From Stenogyne calaminthoides (taxonomy: Eukaryota > Streptophyta > Magnoliopsida > Lamiales > Lamiaceae): a stretch of 64,000 nucleotides of DNA. A program made the position numbers and the translations under genes. Below, piece after piece: positions 23,930-36,309 of the stretch. The first letter of the stretch is position 1. Each line of letters opens with the position of its first letter. The stretch covers positions 124,001 through 188,000 of the forward strand of contig JBBCBC010000008.1 in the NCBI GenBank assembly GCA_037126765.1, given 5' to 3'. The notes beneath the pieces were generated by a model. That model did no database searches and had not been told where the DNA came from. It worked only from the letters and a program-made list of their open reading frames with translations.

Positions 23930-26074
23930 ATGTCTAGCTTCTTCATAAAACCCCAGCAGTGGGTACTGCTGGCTCTCTTTTCCGCATTTGCAGTTGTGGC
24001 AAATGCTGATTACACCCCCAGTGGACTCTTTACCACCACCAGCTTTGCCTTATGTTTACAGCTCACCCCCACCTCCTCCTTATAAGTATGAATCACCTCC
24101 ACCCCCACTATATAAGTATGAATCTCCGCCGCCGCCTCCATATGTTTACAAGTCTCCACCACCTCCACCATATGTTTACAAATCTCCACCTCCACCACCT
24201 TACAAATATGAATCGCCTCCACCTCCACCTTACAAGTACAAATCACCATCTCCCCCAGCATATGTTTACAAGTCTCCGCTGCCACCACCTTACAAGTACG
24301 AATCGCCTCCTCCTCCACCCTACAAGTATAAATCACCACCTCCACCACCTTACAAGTACGAATCGCCTCCACCACCACCCTACAAGTACAAATCTCCACC
24401 ACCACCACCACCTTACAAGTACGAGTCACCTCCACCTCCACCCTACAAGTATAAATCACCACCTCCACCACCTTACAAGTACGAATCGCCTCCACCCCCA
24501 CCCTACAAGTACAAATCACCACCACCACCACCTTACAAGTATGAGTCGCCTCCACCTCCACCCTACAAATATAAATCACCACCTCAACCACCTTACATCT
24601 ACAAGCCTCCACCACCGCCCCCTTACAAATACAAGTCTCCTCCACCTCCACCCTACAAGTACAAATCACCACCTCCACCACCTTACAAATATGAGTCACC
24701 CCCACCACCACCCTACAAATACGAATCACCACCACCACCTCCATATGTGTACAAATCCCCACCACCACCACCTTATAAATACGAGTCACCTCCACCTCCA
24801 TCCTACAAATATGAATCTCCACCACCACCTCCATATGTATACAAGTCTCCACCTCAACCACCTTACAAGTACCAATCACCGCCACCCCCACCTTACAAGT
24901 ATGAATCTCCTCCTCCTCCGCCATACGTATACAAATCCCCACCACCACCACCAGGGACGTACCCAGGAATTTTGCCGAGGGGGGCCCAATTTATAACATA
25001 GTGTAATTAAATATTCTTTCGAATTAATTTTTATATTTTAAAAAATTATTTGAACTAAATAAAGATAAAAATTCATATGAAACGATCTCATACATAAGAA
25101 AATGTACAACTTAACACAAATAACACCCACCCTTCCATGATGTTAAAATGTCATTGCACAGATTATATCTCGTCTCACTGTAAGACAATCTCATATAAAT
25201 GTGTCGTGATTATAAAAAATAATATATATATATATATACAAAGTTCAAGTGGGGCCAGGGGGGCCCAGTGACCCCCCTGGCCCTAACACAGGTCCGTCCC
25301 TGACCACCACCCTACAAGTATGAGTCACCTCCACCCCCACCTTACAAATATGAGTCACCACCACCTCCTCCATATGTATACAAATCTCCACCTCCTCCAC
25401 CATACAAGTATGAGTCACCACCACCACCACCTTATGTGTATAAATCTCCACCTCCCCCACCGTACAAATACGAGTCACCTCCACCCCCACCATACAAATA
25501 TGAATCACCACCACCGCCTCCATATGTGTACAAATCTCCACCGCCACCACCTTACAAGTACGAGTCTCCTCCACCCTCGCCCTATGTGTACAAATCTCCA
25601 CCACCACCTCCTTACAAGTATGAGTCACCTCCACCGCCACCATATATCTACAAGTCCCCACCTCCTCCACCTTACAAATATGAATCTCCTCCACCCCTAC
25701 CCTACAAATATGAGTCACCACCACCACCACCTTATGTATACAAGTCTCCACCTCCACCACCTTATAAGTATGAGTCACCTCCACCACCTCCATATGTCTA
25801 CAAGTCGCCACCTCCCCCACCTTACAAGTATGAGTCACCTCCACCACCACCGTATGTCTACAAGTCCCCACCTCCTCCACCTTACAAGTATGAGTCACCT
25901 CCACCCCCACCCTATAAATATGAGTCACCACCACCACCACCATATGTCTATAAGTCCCCACCTTCCCCACCGTACAAGTATGAGTCACCACTACCTCCTC
26001 CTTATATCTACAAATCGCCACCACCACCATCATACAAGTATGAGTCACCACCACCGCCACCAATTTACTATTAG
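23930..26074 (+). pseudogene. Extensin copy 4, disabled by an 11-base deletion and an hAT insertion
   Basis: The ATG at 23,930 opens a signal peptide like that of copy 2 (FIKPQQWVLLALFSAFAVVA). Just after NADYTP, 11 bases present in copies 2 and 3 are missing, so the signal-peptide frame ends after 51 codons at a TAA (24,083-24,085). The extensin repeat frame is one register away; its first ATG (23,988) would give a protein without a signal peptide. Repeats run to 24,951, are broken by a 351-bp element, and resume at 25,303 down to PIYY and TAG at 26,072-26,074. Without the element and one copy of its 8-bp target duplication, the repeat frames on both sides join in register. The deletion alone removes secretion, so this copy is probably dead. 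Confidence 0.92.
24952..25302. mobile_element. hAT-type non-autonomous element inside extensin copy 4
   Basis: It is 351 bp long. The left end is CAGGGACGTACC and the reverse complement of the right end is CAGGGACGGACC. The octamer ACCACCAC flanks it on both sides (24,944-24,951 and 25,303-25,310), the 8-bp target duplication of hAT elements. CAGGG-type ends are also typical of that superfamily. The host is a CCA repeat, so part of the octamer match could be chance. No transposase is present. The interior (25,070-25,200) resembles another repeat seen at 49,930 and 54,390. Confidence 0.85.
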
Positions 26075-28352
26075 AACTTTCCACACCCTCCATCAAAATC
26101 TCATTTTTTACCAATCTTTAATATTGAATTTCAAACACATATGTGTTCTTCTTTGTATTCTAAGTACCATTGAAAACTAAAGTTCTCTTTCCCTCTATTG
26201 TTATCTGAAATACTTACAAAGGAGAAATTGCAGAAGGCAAGCAGTCAAGTAATTTCTATTTCAGATTATGAGCAGCATACTGATGTTTCCCATTGTATAT
26301 CAGAGTTCCTAGCCTTGGAGGCTAGTACTATGTGCAGATGTGATTAATTTTCATTTAATTCATACATTTAATCAAATGAAATTACTTTATTTATCATTGT
26401 ATCCAATAAACTTCAGAATCAGATGGATTTGGAGCATTGTGTTTATTGATGGTGGGTCTATATGCTTCTTTTTTCTTAGTCAAATGAATCACAAATTACT
26501 TCTCAAATAACAAAATTTGTTTGAAGAGAACTAGATGCCTATTCTTCCACAATAAAGGGGGAAAAGAACACTATCACGTCATTGCTCGGATAAATTCAGA
26601 AAATATAAAACACAAAAGAATGATAAGAAGAACTAGAAATAACAATACGAAGCACTGCAAAATATACTCAAAAGTAATAAGTTTCAGAAGTAGTTGGAGG
26701 AGTATCTTGATGTTGTTAAGCACTTAAGAAATCTATTTGCCGATCCATCCTCTTTTTACATCATAACTGGAAAATGATGAGTCCATCTCAACAGAGGAAA
26801 CCGAGACTGATTCAACCTATCCAAACCCGAATCCAATAACTAACAATGCCATTAACAGTATGCTAACTGCCACTCATTATACACGGGAAATCACATGTTG
26901 CAGGGATTAAGCACAATGGCGGTGCAGGAGTTTCAGTGTGAGATTTGTGAAATTTTTTGTTGATACCATAAAAATCGGAGCATAATTAGAAAATTAACTT
27001 CGCATTCAACGGTGGAGATAAAGCATAGGCGGCGATGAAAGACAACGGGGAAAGCTATTCATTCATTTGGTGCAGTTTCCCAATCGGGGGAAACACAACT
27101 GCTATAACAGTACTGGTTGTAGGACACGTAAGGAAGGTGTTCATTTTCGGGTTAAGGGTGTATCAATTAGGAGATAATATTAGTGAGAAATCAGAGAGTG
27201 AATAGAAGAAATCAGGAAAAAGAAAAACCTCAATCCATCAAAATTATTTTATAAAATGAAATACACATAAGAACGAGTTGAAAATAAAATTCATCAAAGT
27301 TACCAAAATGGAAATTTCAAACTGTAAAAACTTCATCATTCATTATTATTTTTTTTTTTTTTAAATACATCATTCATTAAATTTCAAAAAAAAAACGTCG
27401 CCTATATATTAATGTGTGAATTTGTTTATATCATAAAATTGATACTATCATTACATAGAGTTTGTGCTTGTAAAGCCCAACACAACCATATATTTGGGAA
27501 AAAAAATACTTATAGGAAGATTCGAATTTTTGTCTTTTGAAAATGAATTTTTTTTAACTAAATCAATTTATTAGGAGTCACTCTCCTACGCACCACATGC
27601 ACCAATAAAAAATGATGCACTTTAAACCCTAACTCCTAAATAATGAACCCTAAATCATATTTATACCATTTGGGCCGGGTGAACCATGAACCACTTGGGC
27701 CGAGTGAACCATGAACCACTCCGACCGAGTTTTGGGTCGGGTATTTTTTAAAAAAAATATCTAAAACTGAAATTAAAATTGAAAGAAAACCGAAATTGAA
27801 AAAAGAAAAAAAAGTTAAAACTAAAAAAAATTAAAAAAAGAGCTTTTAAAATTAAATTGCACCAATTTTATTATTGCATTTGGTGCACAAAAAATTTTAT
27901 CATTTATTACATCAGTAAAACATAAGAATTTAAAATAAAAGGATTTCCACTCAAATTCATTACAAGAACTATGCAACAATTTTTCATCGAACACCAAAAA
28001 TTTACCAGTAAAAGATATAAAATGAAACTAAGGAAAACCTGTAATTCGACGATTAATCTTTTTAAACCAAGTAGGCAAAATAATGTCATTCTCTTTTGTT
28101 AGAGAAATATACTCGCCAACAAAAACTACAAGCCTGACATCGAAATTTTAACAAAGCCATAAGAATCTCAAGCACTCAGCTGCATTAACAGCTACTACCA
28201 CATGAAATAAAACGTCTCAGATAATCGAATAGAAAAATTTCGATGCTTTTGGAGATGAAACCCCCCCATTAATATTATTCAAAATTGCAATACTTCATCT
28301 TATTGGTCGTCATAATCATGTCTTGCTAACAATGATATGAAATCACCATTGC
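26075..28352. other. Downstream flank of copy 4 and boundary of the extensin array
   Basis: No gene is seen. The copy 4 3' UTR and flank blocks run to about 27,400. After an interspersed repeat (about 27,540-27,900), a short stretch at 28,107-28,175 ('gccaacaaaaactacaagcc') resembles the region upstream of copies 2-4 (15,290; 19,300; 23,455). This looks like the remnant of one more unit next to the 3' end of the ADP/ATP carrier gene. Confidence 0.5.
27590..27900. repeat. Interspersed repeat family, copy 1
   Basis: It starts with CACCACATGCACCAATAAAA, contains 'gaaccctaaatcatat', then repeated 'gggccgggtgaaccatgaac' text, then an A-rich 'aaactgaaattaaaattgaa' tail and 'aaattgcaccaa'. The same order occurs at about 32,190-32,480 and about 36,310-36,470. 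Confidence 0.7.
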
Positions 28353-30663
28353 TTAAGCACCACCAGATCCGTACTTCTTTCCGAAGACAATTAACTGCAG
28401 CTTATCATAACCGGCGAGCACACCAGCCCCAGCAACGGCCCTGAGAATGTTTGCTCCTGCACCCTTGAACAGAGACTTGGCACCCTCATTCTTCAAGATC
28501 TGTGAGAAAGCGTCAAAAGAACTTTTGTACTTCACTGCTTCGCCAGATGTCATCATCATCCTTCTACGAACGGTATCGATTGGGTAAGATGCAAGACCAG
28601 CACCGTTTGTGATCAGCCAACCGAGAGCAAAGCTAGCAAAGAAGCTATCCTGAAAATCAAAATACCAATGTGAGATTAATTACTTCATGGGTCTGATGTA
28701 AGTTGGATTGTTAGGTTGATGAAATGTTTGATAAGATAAAACTAATTTGTGCATCCCATATACTTTGAATGATTGACCAAAGGGTAAAGGTCAAATAGTT
28801 AATAATGGAAATGGATTTTCACTGAAATTACACACAATCAATCAACCATAACCTCATTTGCGGAACTGAAGCCCAGTGCCTCATTGTATCAAAACAGCTA
28901 ATAAAATTTTAGCTACTGTGGAGACATGCATAATGAAGTAAATGGCTAGAAGGCATAAGAAGATGAATGAATGGAAAGAAAAAAAACATGGATAGAAGAA
29001 AGGATGAATATTACCTCAAAGTAAATAAAGCTACAGTGGGTTAAACACGGAAGAGTTGAACTATAACTTTGACACATTTATTAGGATGATGAAGTAAGAC
29101 ATTAGAATTGATTCAATTGAAGCATTGCAAGATTTTATTTTACTGAAAAATCTCTTTTCTATGTAATAAGGATCCTTTCCTTAAATAATGCAGGAACTTA
29201 GATCCGGTTGACCGAGATTAGTAAGATGGTTGATTAAGTTTGAATGGCAGCAGCCATGATCATTTCGAGGAAGAAGAAAACAGAGCATACATTCATGCGT
29301 GATGGGTCAGTTTCATTATTTTCACAAGAAATTTAAGGAGATGGAGATTTTGTATCAACCAACTTGGTCAAAACACAAAGGATAAAATGAACTGGAGGAT
29401 GGGAAGTTTAATACAGATCATGAATTTATCACTCAAATTCCCAAAAAACAAGCCTTGGGTTATCTCTACATGTGTCAAAACACAAGCTTAACTTAGGATT
29501 GTGTGGGATAAAATCAGTTAATCCAACTATTTCATGCAAAGTAACCGAGCACTATGTAATAATGTAAATCAACATAAGCAGAAGGATAGTCACCTGCAAA
29601 TTTCCAGTGAGAAGCACTGGCTTCAAGGAATCGTACATTCCAAAGTAGAGACCACGGTACACAATGATGCCAACACAAGATATGTTGAATCCACGATACA
29701 ATCCAGCAATTCCATCTGATGCTAAAGTCTTCTTGTAAACATCAATCAAGCCATTGAATTGCCTTCCTCCTCCTCCTCCCTTCTTTGCAGCCTTGGCATC
29801 ATTCGCCAATCTAGTACGAGCGTAGTCCAAAGAATAAACAAAAAGGAGGGAAGAAGCTCCAGCAGCACCTCCTGAGCCCAAGTTCCCAGCAAACCACTTC
29901 CAGTAGCCATCTCTATCTTTTTTGAAGTTGAAAAGCCTCTTAAAATAATCTTTGAATGCAAAATTCAAGGCCTGCAACAATTTTATAGATTTTATAGATG
30001 GTTTAGCATGTATGTATTGGAAAAAGAAAATTCAACATTCCTAGCAAAACCATTTACAATAGACATCTCTATCTTTCTTAAAGTTAAAAAGAAGTATAAT
30101 AGATTCCTTGGCATGTATGGAAAAAGGAAATGCATTAAAATAATAAGAAAGACCAAAAAAGTAAGATTCATATGACTTGCCTGAGTGGGGAAGTAACGGA
30201 TCACATTAGCGGTGTTCCCTCTCCACAAGGAACTAAATCCTTCATCTTTCATTGTTCTCTTGAAACAATCACCAATGCCTTTGTAAGGTTCGGACAATCT
30301 ACCGGCCTTAATCATTTCATCTTGGTTTTGTATCAAAAGTTTTACACGCTCAATCGGAGCAGCAGCTGTTTTAGACACAGCAGCAGAGACTCCACCCATG
30401 AGAAAATCAATAGCGAAGCTAGTTAATCCTTTCTCCGCTGGGGCTTGAACAAATACGGGGGTTGTGACCATAGAAAGGTCGGACGTTGCTCGAGATGGAT
30501 AAGTGTGGAATGCAGCGTTAGTGTAGTTCCCATATTTGAATGTTGATTGATAACAAGACGGCCGAGTAAGGCCAACTTCAAAAGCTTGGGTTGGGGATGA
30601 TCTGAAGAGCTGACCAGCCACCTTCTGAGCAGTGGTCGGGTAGCGTGGCTGATCCATGGTCAT
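28353..30663 (-). CDS. Mitochondrial ADP/ATP carrier (gene A), complete
   Basis: This is the inner-membrane adenine nucleotide translocator, which exchanges cytosolic ADP for matrix ATP. Coding exons are 30,663-30,181, 29,971-29,594 and 28,649-28,353, all phase 0, giving 385 residues, the usual plant length. The N-terminal 75 or so residues are a plant-type extension before the carrier fold. Three carrier repeats carry PIERVK (103-108), SLDYAR (208-213) and YPIDTVRR (309-316); the last overlaps the family signature RRRMMM (315-320). ATG 30,663 was chosen as the first in-frame codon after the acceptor of a 5' UTR intron; an ATG two codons on (30,657) is possible. Intron 2 (30,180-29,972) has a GC donor, CAG|GCAAGT, with AG acceptor; intron 3 (29,593-28,650) is GT-AG. 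It is a mitochondrial carrier family member with all key motifs. Confidence 0.96.
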
Positions 30664-30669
30664 TGTTAT

Positions 30670-31839
30670 CTGTGGAAAAAAGAAAGTCCTGTCAAATTGA
30701 CAAAGGTAAAGCAAGTATTATAATAGGCATTATAGTTGCCCTAATTTTGAACAGATGAAAGCAATTTGTGGAACACCGACTTAAGCATTTGACAAATTTA
30801 CTGCATAAATACACCAACAAAAAGGCCATAATAAGTCAAAAATCATTTGGTCCGACATCCAGTAGGTTTTAAGTTATGCTTAGGGACCAAATAGAGTAAG
30901 ATTCAACAAAAGGATTTATACCAAGGAACCGGGACCAAATAGAGTAAGATTCAACAAAAGGATTTATACCAAGGAACCGCACTCCAAGTTTAAAAATAAA
31001 TACATAACTCAATGACTGAAATGCAGAATCACTAAATCGGTTGAATAACATGAAATCTAACCTCACTATGCAAGAAGTAAAATGTCAAAGTAGCATTCAT
31101 TAATTTATATTTAGAAAACAACAAAAATGGTTGTGATTCATCGTCAACAACACTAACCAACTAATATTGGGGGCTAGGATGTCAAAGAGACTGGGCAGGG
31201 TGCGGGAACAATCCCATCTCCACCCCGTACCCACAGAAATCGGGGTTCCATCATGTTCGGGGCAGATCTGGCAATCCATCTCCCCAACCCCCATAGAAAT
31301 CCTTGGGAGTTAAATAAACATACACCTTCATGAATACATGTTTTGCACTATGCACTTTAACACACGACAGAACAATAATTGGTATAGGAAAGGTTTCATT
31401 TCATCAATTCTCATAGAAACCAAAACCACTGATTAAATCCTAAAATACTCAAGCATATGCATCGAACGAGAAACTGAAATGAAAAAAAAAAAAAAAAAAA
31501 AAAAGCCTGAACCAAAGGTATAAACAAAGCGACTTCTAACAAAAAAAAAAAACAGCACAGAGAGATCGACCGAATCGCGAACATACTGCATCCATATTCA
31601 TCAGATCTAGTGTTTACACAAATCAAAATCCGGAATGAAATAGGCCAAAAACAAAATCATTTACGCAGAATTTTAAAAAAAATAAGCAGATCCATAAAGA
31701 ACTAAGCCGATTTTTCCATACCAATCTACCTACAGGCAGACAGAAAAAGCAGATCGGTAGAGAAATGAGCAAATTTTAAGCTAGCAATCTAGGTGCAGAA
31801 ACGAAATCACGAAATCGAGAGAAGGTAGGAGAGTTGTAC
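30670..31839 (-). other. 5' UTR intron of carrier gene A
   Basis: The donor is AAG|GTACAA at about 31,840 and the acceptor CAG ends at 30,670, six bases before the start codon. It contains a 48-bp tandem duplication and a GC-rich repeat-like fragment at 31,165-31,310. Long 5' UTR introns are common in highly expressed plant genes. Confidence 0.7.
30883..30978. repeat. 48-bp tandem duplication
   Basis: The unit beginning GGGACCAAATAGAGTAAG is at 30,883 and is repeated exactly from 30,931. Confidence 0.95.
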
Positions 31840-31956
31840 CTTCGCAGAGGTATTAAACCGTGCTCGGAAAAAGCAAACTGAGAGGATCGATTCCCACGCT
31901 AGTGATGGTGAATCGCAGCACAGTGAAGGGGTGGGCGAATCGAGAGATAGTTTGGT

Positions 31957-31965
31957 TTATTTATA
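31957..31965 (-). promoter_or_regulatory. TATA box of carrier gene A
   Basis: On the - strand the sequence reads TATAAATAA, about 120 bp upstream of the 5' UTR intron donor. Confidence 0.5.
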
Positions 31966-32189
31966 TTGGTATCTAAATAAATAAATAAACAAGCGGCCAC
32001 AATTGGAGAAGAGATGTTATTCGCTGTGCTTAGGTGGAATGCAACAATGTTATTGATTGGTGTGCTTACAGTTGGAATTGCGTGATTTTATTGGGTCATA
32101 AGAACAAGAGTCATCTACTTCGATTTGGCGATCCGCTGGTGAACCAGACAACTCAAGCAATTTTTTTTAAGAATCACGTTCTTGTGCAC

Positions 32190-32480
32190 TTTATGCACCA
32201 ATTCAAATTGATACAATTAAATTCAATTTTAATTTGAATGAACTATGTATTCTAAATTCTAATTCCCTAAATAATGAACTTTAAATCATATATGAATCAT
32301 TCGGGTCGGGTGAACCATGAATCACTCAGGTCGGGTTCGGGTCCGGGTAAAAAAAAAAAAAAAAAAAACTAAAACTAAAATTAAAATTAAAGTCAAAAGA
32401 AAATTGAAAAAAAAAAAAACTAAAACTAAAAAAATAAAAAAATAACTCCTAAAATTAAATTGCATCAAATTGATTAAAAA
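32190..32480. repeat. Interspersed repeat family, copy 2
   Basis: It has the same order as at 27,590-27,900: 'tgcaccaatt', 'aataatgaac.ttaaatcatat', 'gggtcgggtgaaccatgaa', a long A-rich tract, 'aaattgcatcaa'. Confidence 0.7.
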
Positions 32481-32889
32481 CAAGAAATGGTCATGAGGAG
32501 AAAATTTCATTTTTTTTTATTATGTAATTTGTTTAAGTGAAACGTTCAATGTATATTTACAATATAAGTTAAATGTTACATTTAAATAAATTGCAAGTTT
32601 TAAAAATGCTCTTGAATTGCAAGACATGTTTGGTGCACATAAGACGTACTTATTTTATTATTTGGGGACTCTTAAATAATTGTATGGGATTGAATTAAAC
32701 ATTGATATTTGAGTATTTATTTGTAAATATGATAGGGTTTGAGGATTTATAAATTTATGGGGCACATAATTAAGTAAATGAGATTTGTTCGTATATATGA
32801 AATCGTTTAATATAGCAAACGTTTATGTATATTTTTAATAAATAATAAATATTATTAATGATGATCTGGTATACTATCATTATGTAGTA

Positions 32890-33125
32890 CTCTCTTCGTC
32901 CCCCTAAAGTATGCTCAAATGATTGAAATAGGTTTTTACGGAAATGTAGATTAAGTTCATTTAAAAATATCATAATTGATTGTGAGTAAAATAAAATGAT
33001 AATTTGAGTAATTAAGTGATTATTGTACGATGAAGATAAAAAAATTATGTTCACAAACGTACTTAATCTATATTTCTGTAAAACATGTTTCATACATCTG
33101 AGTATACTTTTTGGGATGGATGGAA
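32890..33125. mobile_element. Stowaway-like foldback MITE
   Basis: The left end is CTCTCTTCGTCCCCC after TA (32,888-32,889). The reverse complement of the right end is TTCCATCCATCCC, followed by TA (33,126-33,127). The interior is partly self-complementary ('gtagattaagt' against 'acttaatctat'). Confidence 0.6.
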
Positions 33126-34484
33126 TATAAATTTATAAGCAATGAAACAAGGATGAAATACCAAAATTGAAAAAGGAATTCGTGTTGAAGAAAAGAAAAG
33201 TCATTTATTACACATTGGTACTTTATTATTTTTAGGCTTAATTGCAAATAAAATAATTATTTTTCATTTAATTGCAATTTAATCTAAATATTTGGATAGT
33301 TGCAGATAAATCATTATTTTTAAACATTGTTGCAAATTAGGTTCATGAGCGATCTGTTTTGTGTTCGTTTCTCTTATGTGATAATCCTAGTATGCTTTTC
33401 TTTAAATAAAATGACGACATTTGAATTAAGGTGTGGCTATATCGATTGGCGACAACAGAGTCAGACACAAAAAAAAAAAGTTATTTGTAAGTCTAACTTA
33501 CAACAATATTTAAATGTGGTGATTTATTTGCAATTATCCAAAAGTTTGGATTAGATTGCAATTGAGCGGAAAATGGTGATTTTATTTGCAATTAAGTAGT
33601 GTTTTTAATAAATTGGCAAGTGTTGTTAATAATGATTTATGAAAATATTTATTACCCTTGTTATATATTAAAAACATTGAGATATGAGATGAAATATCAA
33701 AATGGAATAGAAAATATGTTTTGAATAAAAGATATTTTTTTTCCTACTTTTTTCATCTTGTATTTTATTATCTTTAATAAATGACATGTGTTACTAATGA
33801 TAATTTTTTAATCATTTATTATGTTTGTTAAGTATATTAAAAGAAGTAAAACATGATATAAAACATCAAAGTCAAATAGGTATAGTTATGACAATAGTGT
33901 AGAATCAACTCATTCATTGTTCTAGCTTGAAGTGAAGCTCTGGCTGATTAACTGGGGATTCTAATCTCCATATTAATCTTTTTAACTGAATCGAATTATT
34001 AAAAAAAAATCAAGTCATTCCTTACCTATTTGAGAAGTATATGCATGGTTCATGGTGAATCAAATATAGAGCAACACTATCTTTTCTCATCTCTATACAC
34101 CTTTTTTCCCTTTCATTGCTATGCCTCTTTCTACAAAATCATAAAAACAAACACATAATCTGCAATTCTGCATAATTAATTATCTCTAATTATAAATTTA
34201 CATTTACAGGTGGCGAATATATAATAAATATAAAAGAAATTACATTTTTATGATGATGTCATTACAAATATCATTTCAAGTTAAATGTTGCTGAATTAAT
34301 TAAATTAAATCAATAACGAAATTGAGAGGTCAAGCATGGAGAGCTCGAATGGTTAGGTCTTGATCTCGAGACACGGAGAGGAAAAATTATTCTCTCTTGT
34401 GGTGGTTCTCCTTGTAGTGAAGTGGTGTTCCCCCTGTTGTGGTGGTTGTAGTTCCGATTGCAATGCAGTTCCGGTTCCGAGTTG

Positions 34485-34598
34485 CGGTTCCGGGTGATCC
34501 CTCTCTTGTGGTGATTGCGGTGCGGTTTCGGATGATCCCTCTATTGTGGTGGTTGCGATGCGGTTTCGGGTGGTCCCTCTCTTATGGTGGTTGCGGTT
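34485..34598. repeat. 38-bp minisatellite, three units
   Basis: Units start CGGTTCCGGG (34,485), CGGTTTCGGA (34,523) and CGGTTTCGGG (34,561), each followed by 'tgatccctct' or 'tggtccctct' and 'tgtggtg.ttgcg'. Confidence 0.85.
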
Positions 34599-35632
34599 CT
34601 GGTCTACGGCAATACGAAATGATGTTGTCACATGTCCGGTGATAGAAAGAACTATTGTAATTGATTATGTTAAGGAACTACTGTAATTGATTACTTAAAA
34701 AAAAATGAAATTGAGAGACGTCAGTGAAAATCAATGTTTTAAAGATTAAAAATGCATCTGGCCACATTGATTCGGTTGATAAAAACAAATTTATACATTC
34801 AATAAATCTGATTGTAGGGGACAGATAGTAACATTTTCGGGAAAAAAAATTGTATAATCCATCAAGTTTCACCCAAAATTACACTATCAAAAATATGAAT
34901 TTATATAATCAAAATATCAATTTATATAATGTTAATCATACGTTTGATATGCTTTATTAAGTTGTAGTAGCAGCTTTCATGTAATCGAACCGATGTAAAC
35001 CGAAGGGACGAGCAATGTTGCCCGCACGTACATATTAAAAGTCGGCATTTCTAAAAATAAAAATAAATATAATTAGATTAGTTCTTGTTTTATAAGTTGA
35101 GAAAAAATAAAAATAATAAAAAAGGTGTGCCTCTGAGGCGCCGTTGACCCCAAATGAAAATTCATTTGGTTTTGACTTTTGAATATTAGATATAGATAAA
35201 TTGCAAATATATATAATATTGTTCTTATCTACTTTTATTTTGCCAAAATTATGTTTTGCTTTACAATTCAATGATTTTACAACTATCAGTGGGAATTTTT
35301 TTTTTCAATTAATTGTTGATTACTTTCTTGTGTAAACTAGTGGACTAATATGTTTTTTTTTTCTTTCTTTTTAAAGCAAAAATTACTGAGAAACAATTTT
35401 TTTTTTGGGTTTTGCAATATTTTATTATTATATTATATGTTGTTTATAATAGGTTGTAGCTTACGTAGTTTTTCTTCATTCAAGTCGAGACTAGATTAAA
35501 TAATAAGATAACAATTTTGTTGGTCAATGAAAAATTGGTTAGATATAATTTCACACAATTTCAGTGTCATGTAATATAGATCTCTTACAATTTACAAATT
35601 GATTGATTATGTAATGATGTATAATACTCCAA

Positions 35633-35963
35633 GAGTCCGTTTGTTATGTGGGAAAATAAAGGAAAACAGGGAAAAACAAATCATATCCTACATTTTTAAG
35701 TGTTTGATATACTTGATGGATTTTCCTTTTGGCCCGAAAGCCCGCATTTTATTTTTCCATTTTTACATGATTATATATCCCACCTCCTAGGTAATATTTA
35801 TAATACCAAACATTATCCCTCCTAAGTGGTATTTATAATATCAATCATGATTTAATCCATCATAATAAACACTTAAAAAAGTCAAATATATCATATGGGT
35901 AAATAAAAAACATCACATGATTTCATATCTTTTCATATCTCATACTACATAACAAACGGGCTC
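35633..35963. mobile_element. MITE with GAGYCCGTTTGTTATGT ends
   Basis: The left end GAGTCCGTTTGTTATGT matches the reverse complement of the right end, GAGCCCGTTTGTTATGT. CAA flanks both sides (35,630-35,632 and 35,964-35,966), a probable 3-bp target duplication. It is 331 bp with no coding capacity. A 3-bp duplication points to PIF/Harbinger (Tourist-like); this is inference. Confidence 0.7.
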
Positions 35964-36005
35964 CAATGGTTTTATAAGACAATATTTAATGATTGATATA
36001 ATGTA

Positions 36006-36219
36006 CTCCCTCCGTCCCAGAAGACTTTTCACAGTTGATTTTTACACGTGTTTTTACGAGCGAGTTTTATATTAGTAGTTGAAGTGATAAAGTAACTTTT
36101 AAGGATTATATCATATCCATCCTTAAAAGTCACTTTATCATTTCAATTACTAATACAAAATTCGCACGTAAAAACGTGTGTTAAAGTCAATTATGTTAAG
36201 TCTTCTGGAACGAATGAAG
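36006..36219. mobile_element. Stowaway-like MITE, strongly foldback
   Basis: The left end is CTCCCTCCGTCCCAGAAGAC after TA (36,004-36,005). The right end reads back as CTTCATTCGTTCCAGAAGAC, followed by TA (36,220-36,221). Nearly the whole element is an inverted repeat around about 36,105-36,120, so a transcript would form a long hairpin. Confidence 0.85.
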
Positions 36220-36309
36220 TATTTTCTAATGAAATACACATACTAAAAAAAACTATCATTAGAAAATATTATTTGATGATATGTATGTTCTAATGATGAA
36301 ATACAATAT

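Noticed and set aside
23988..25001. Separate gene starting at ATG 23,988
   Set aside because: The ATG is an out-of-frame codon within the old signal-peptide region; the frame is the remainder of a damaged extensin and ends inside the hAT element.
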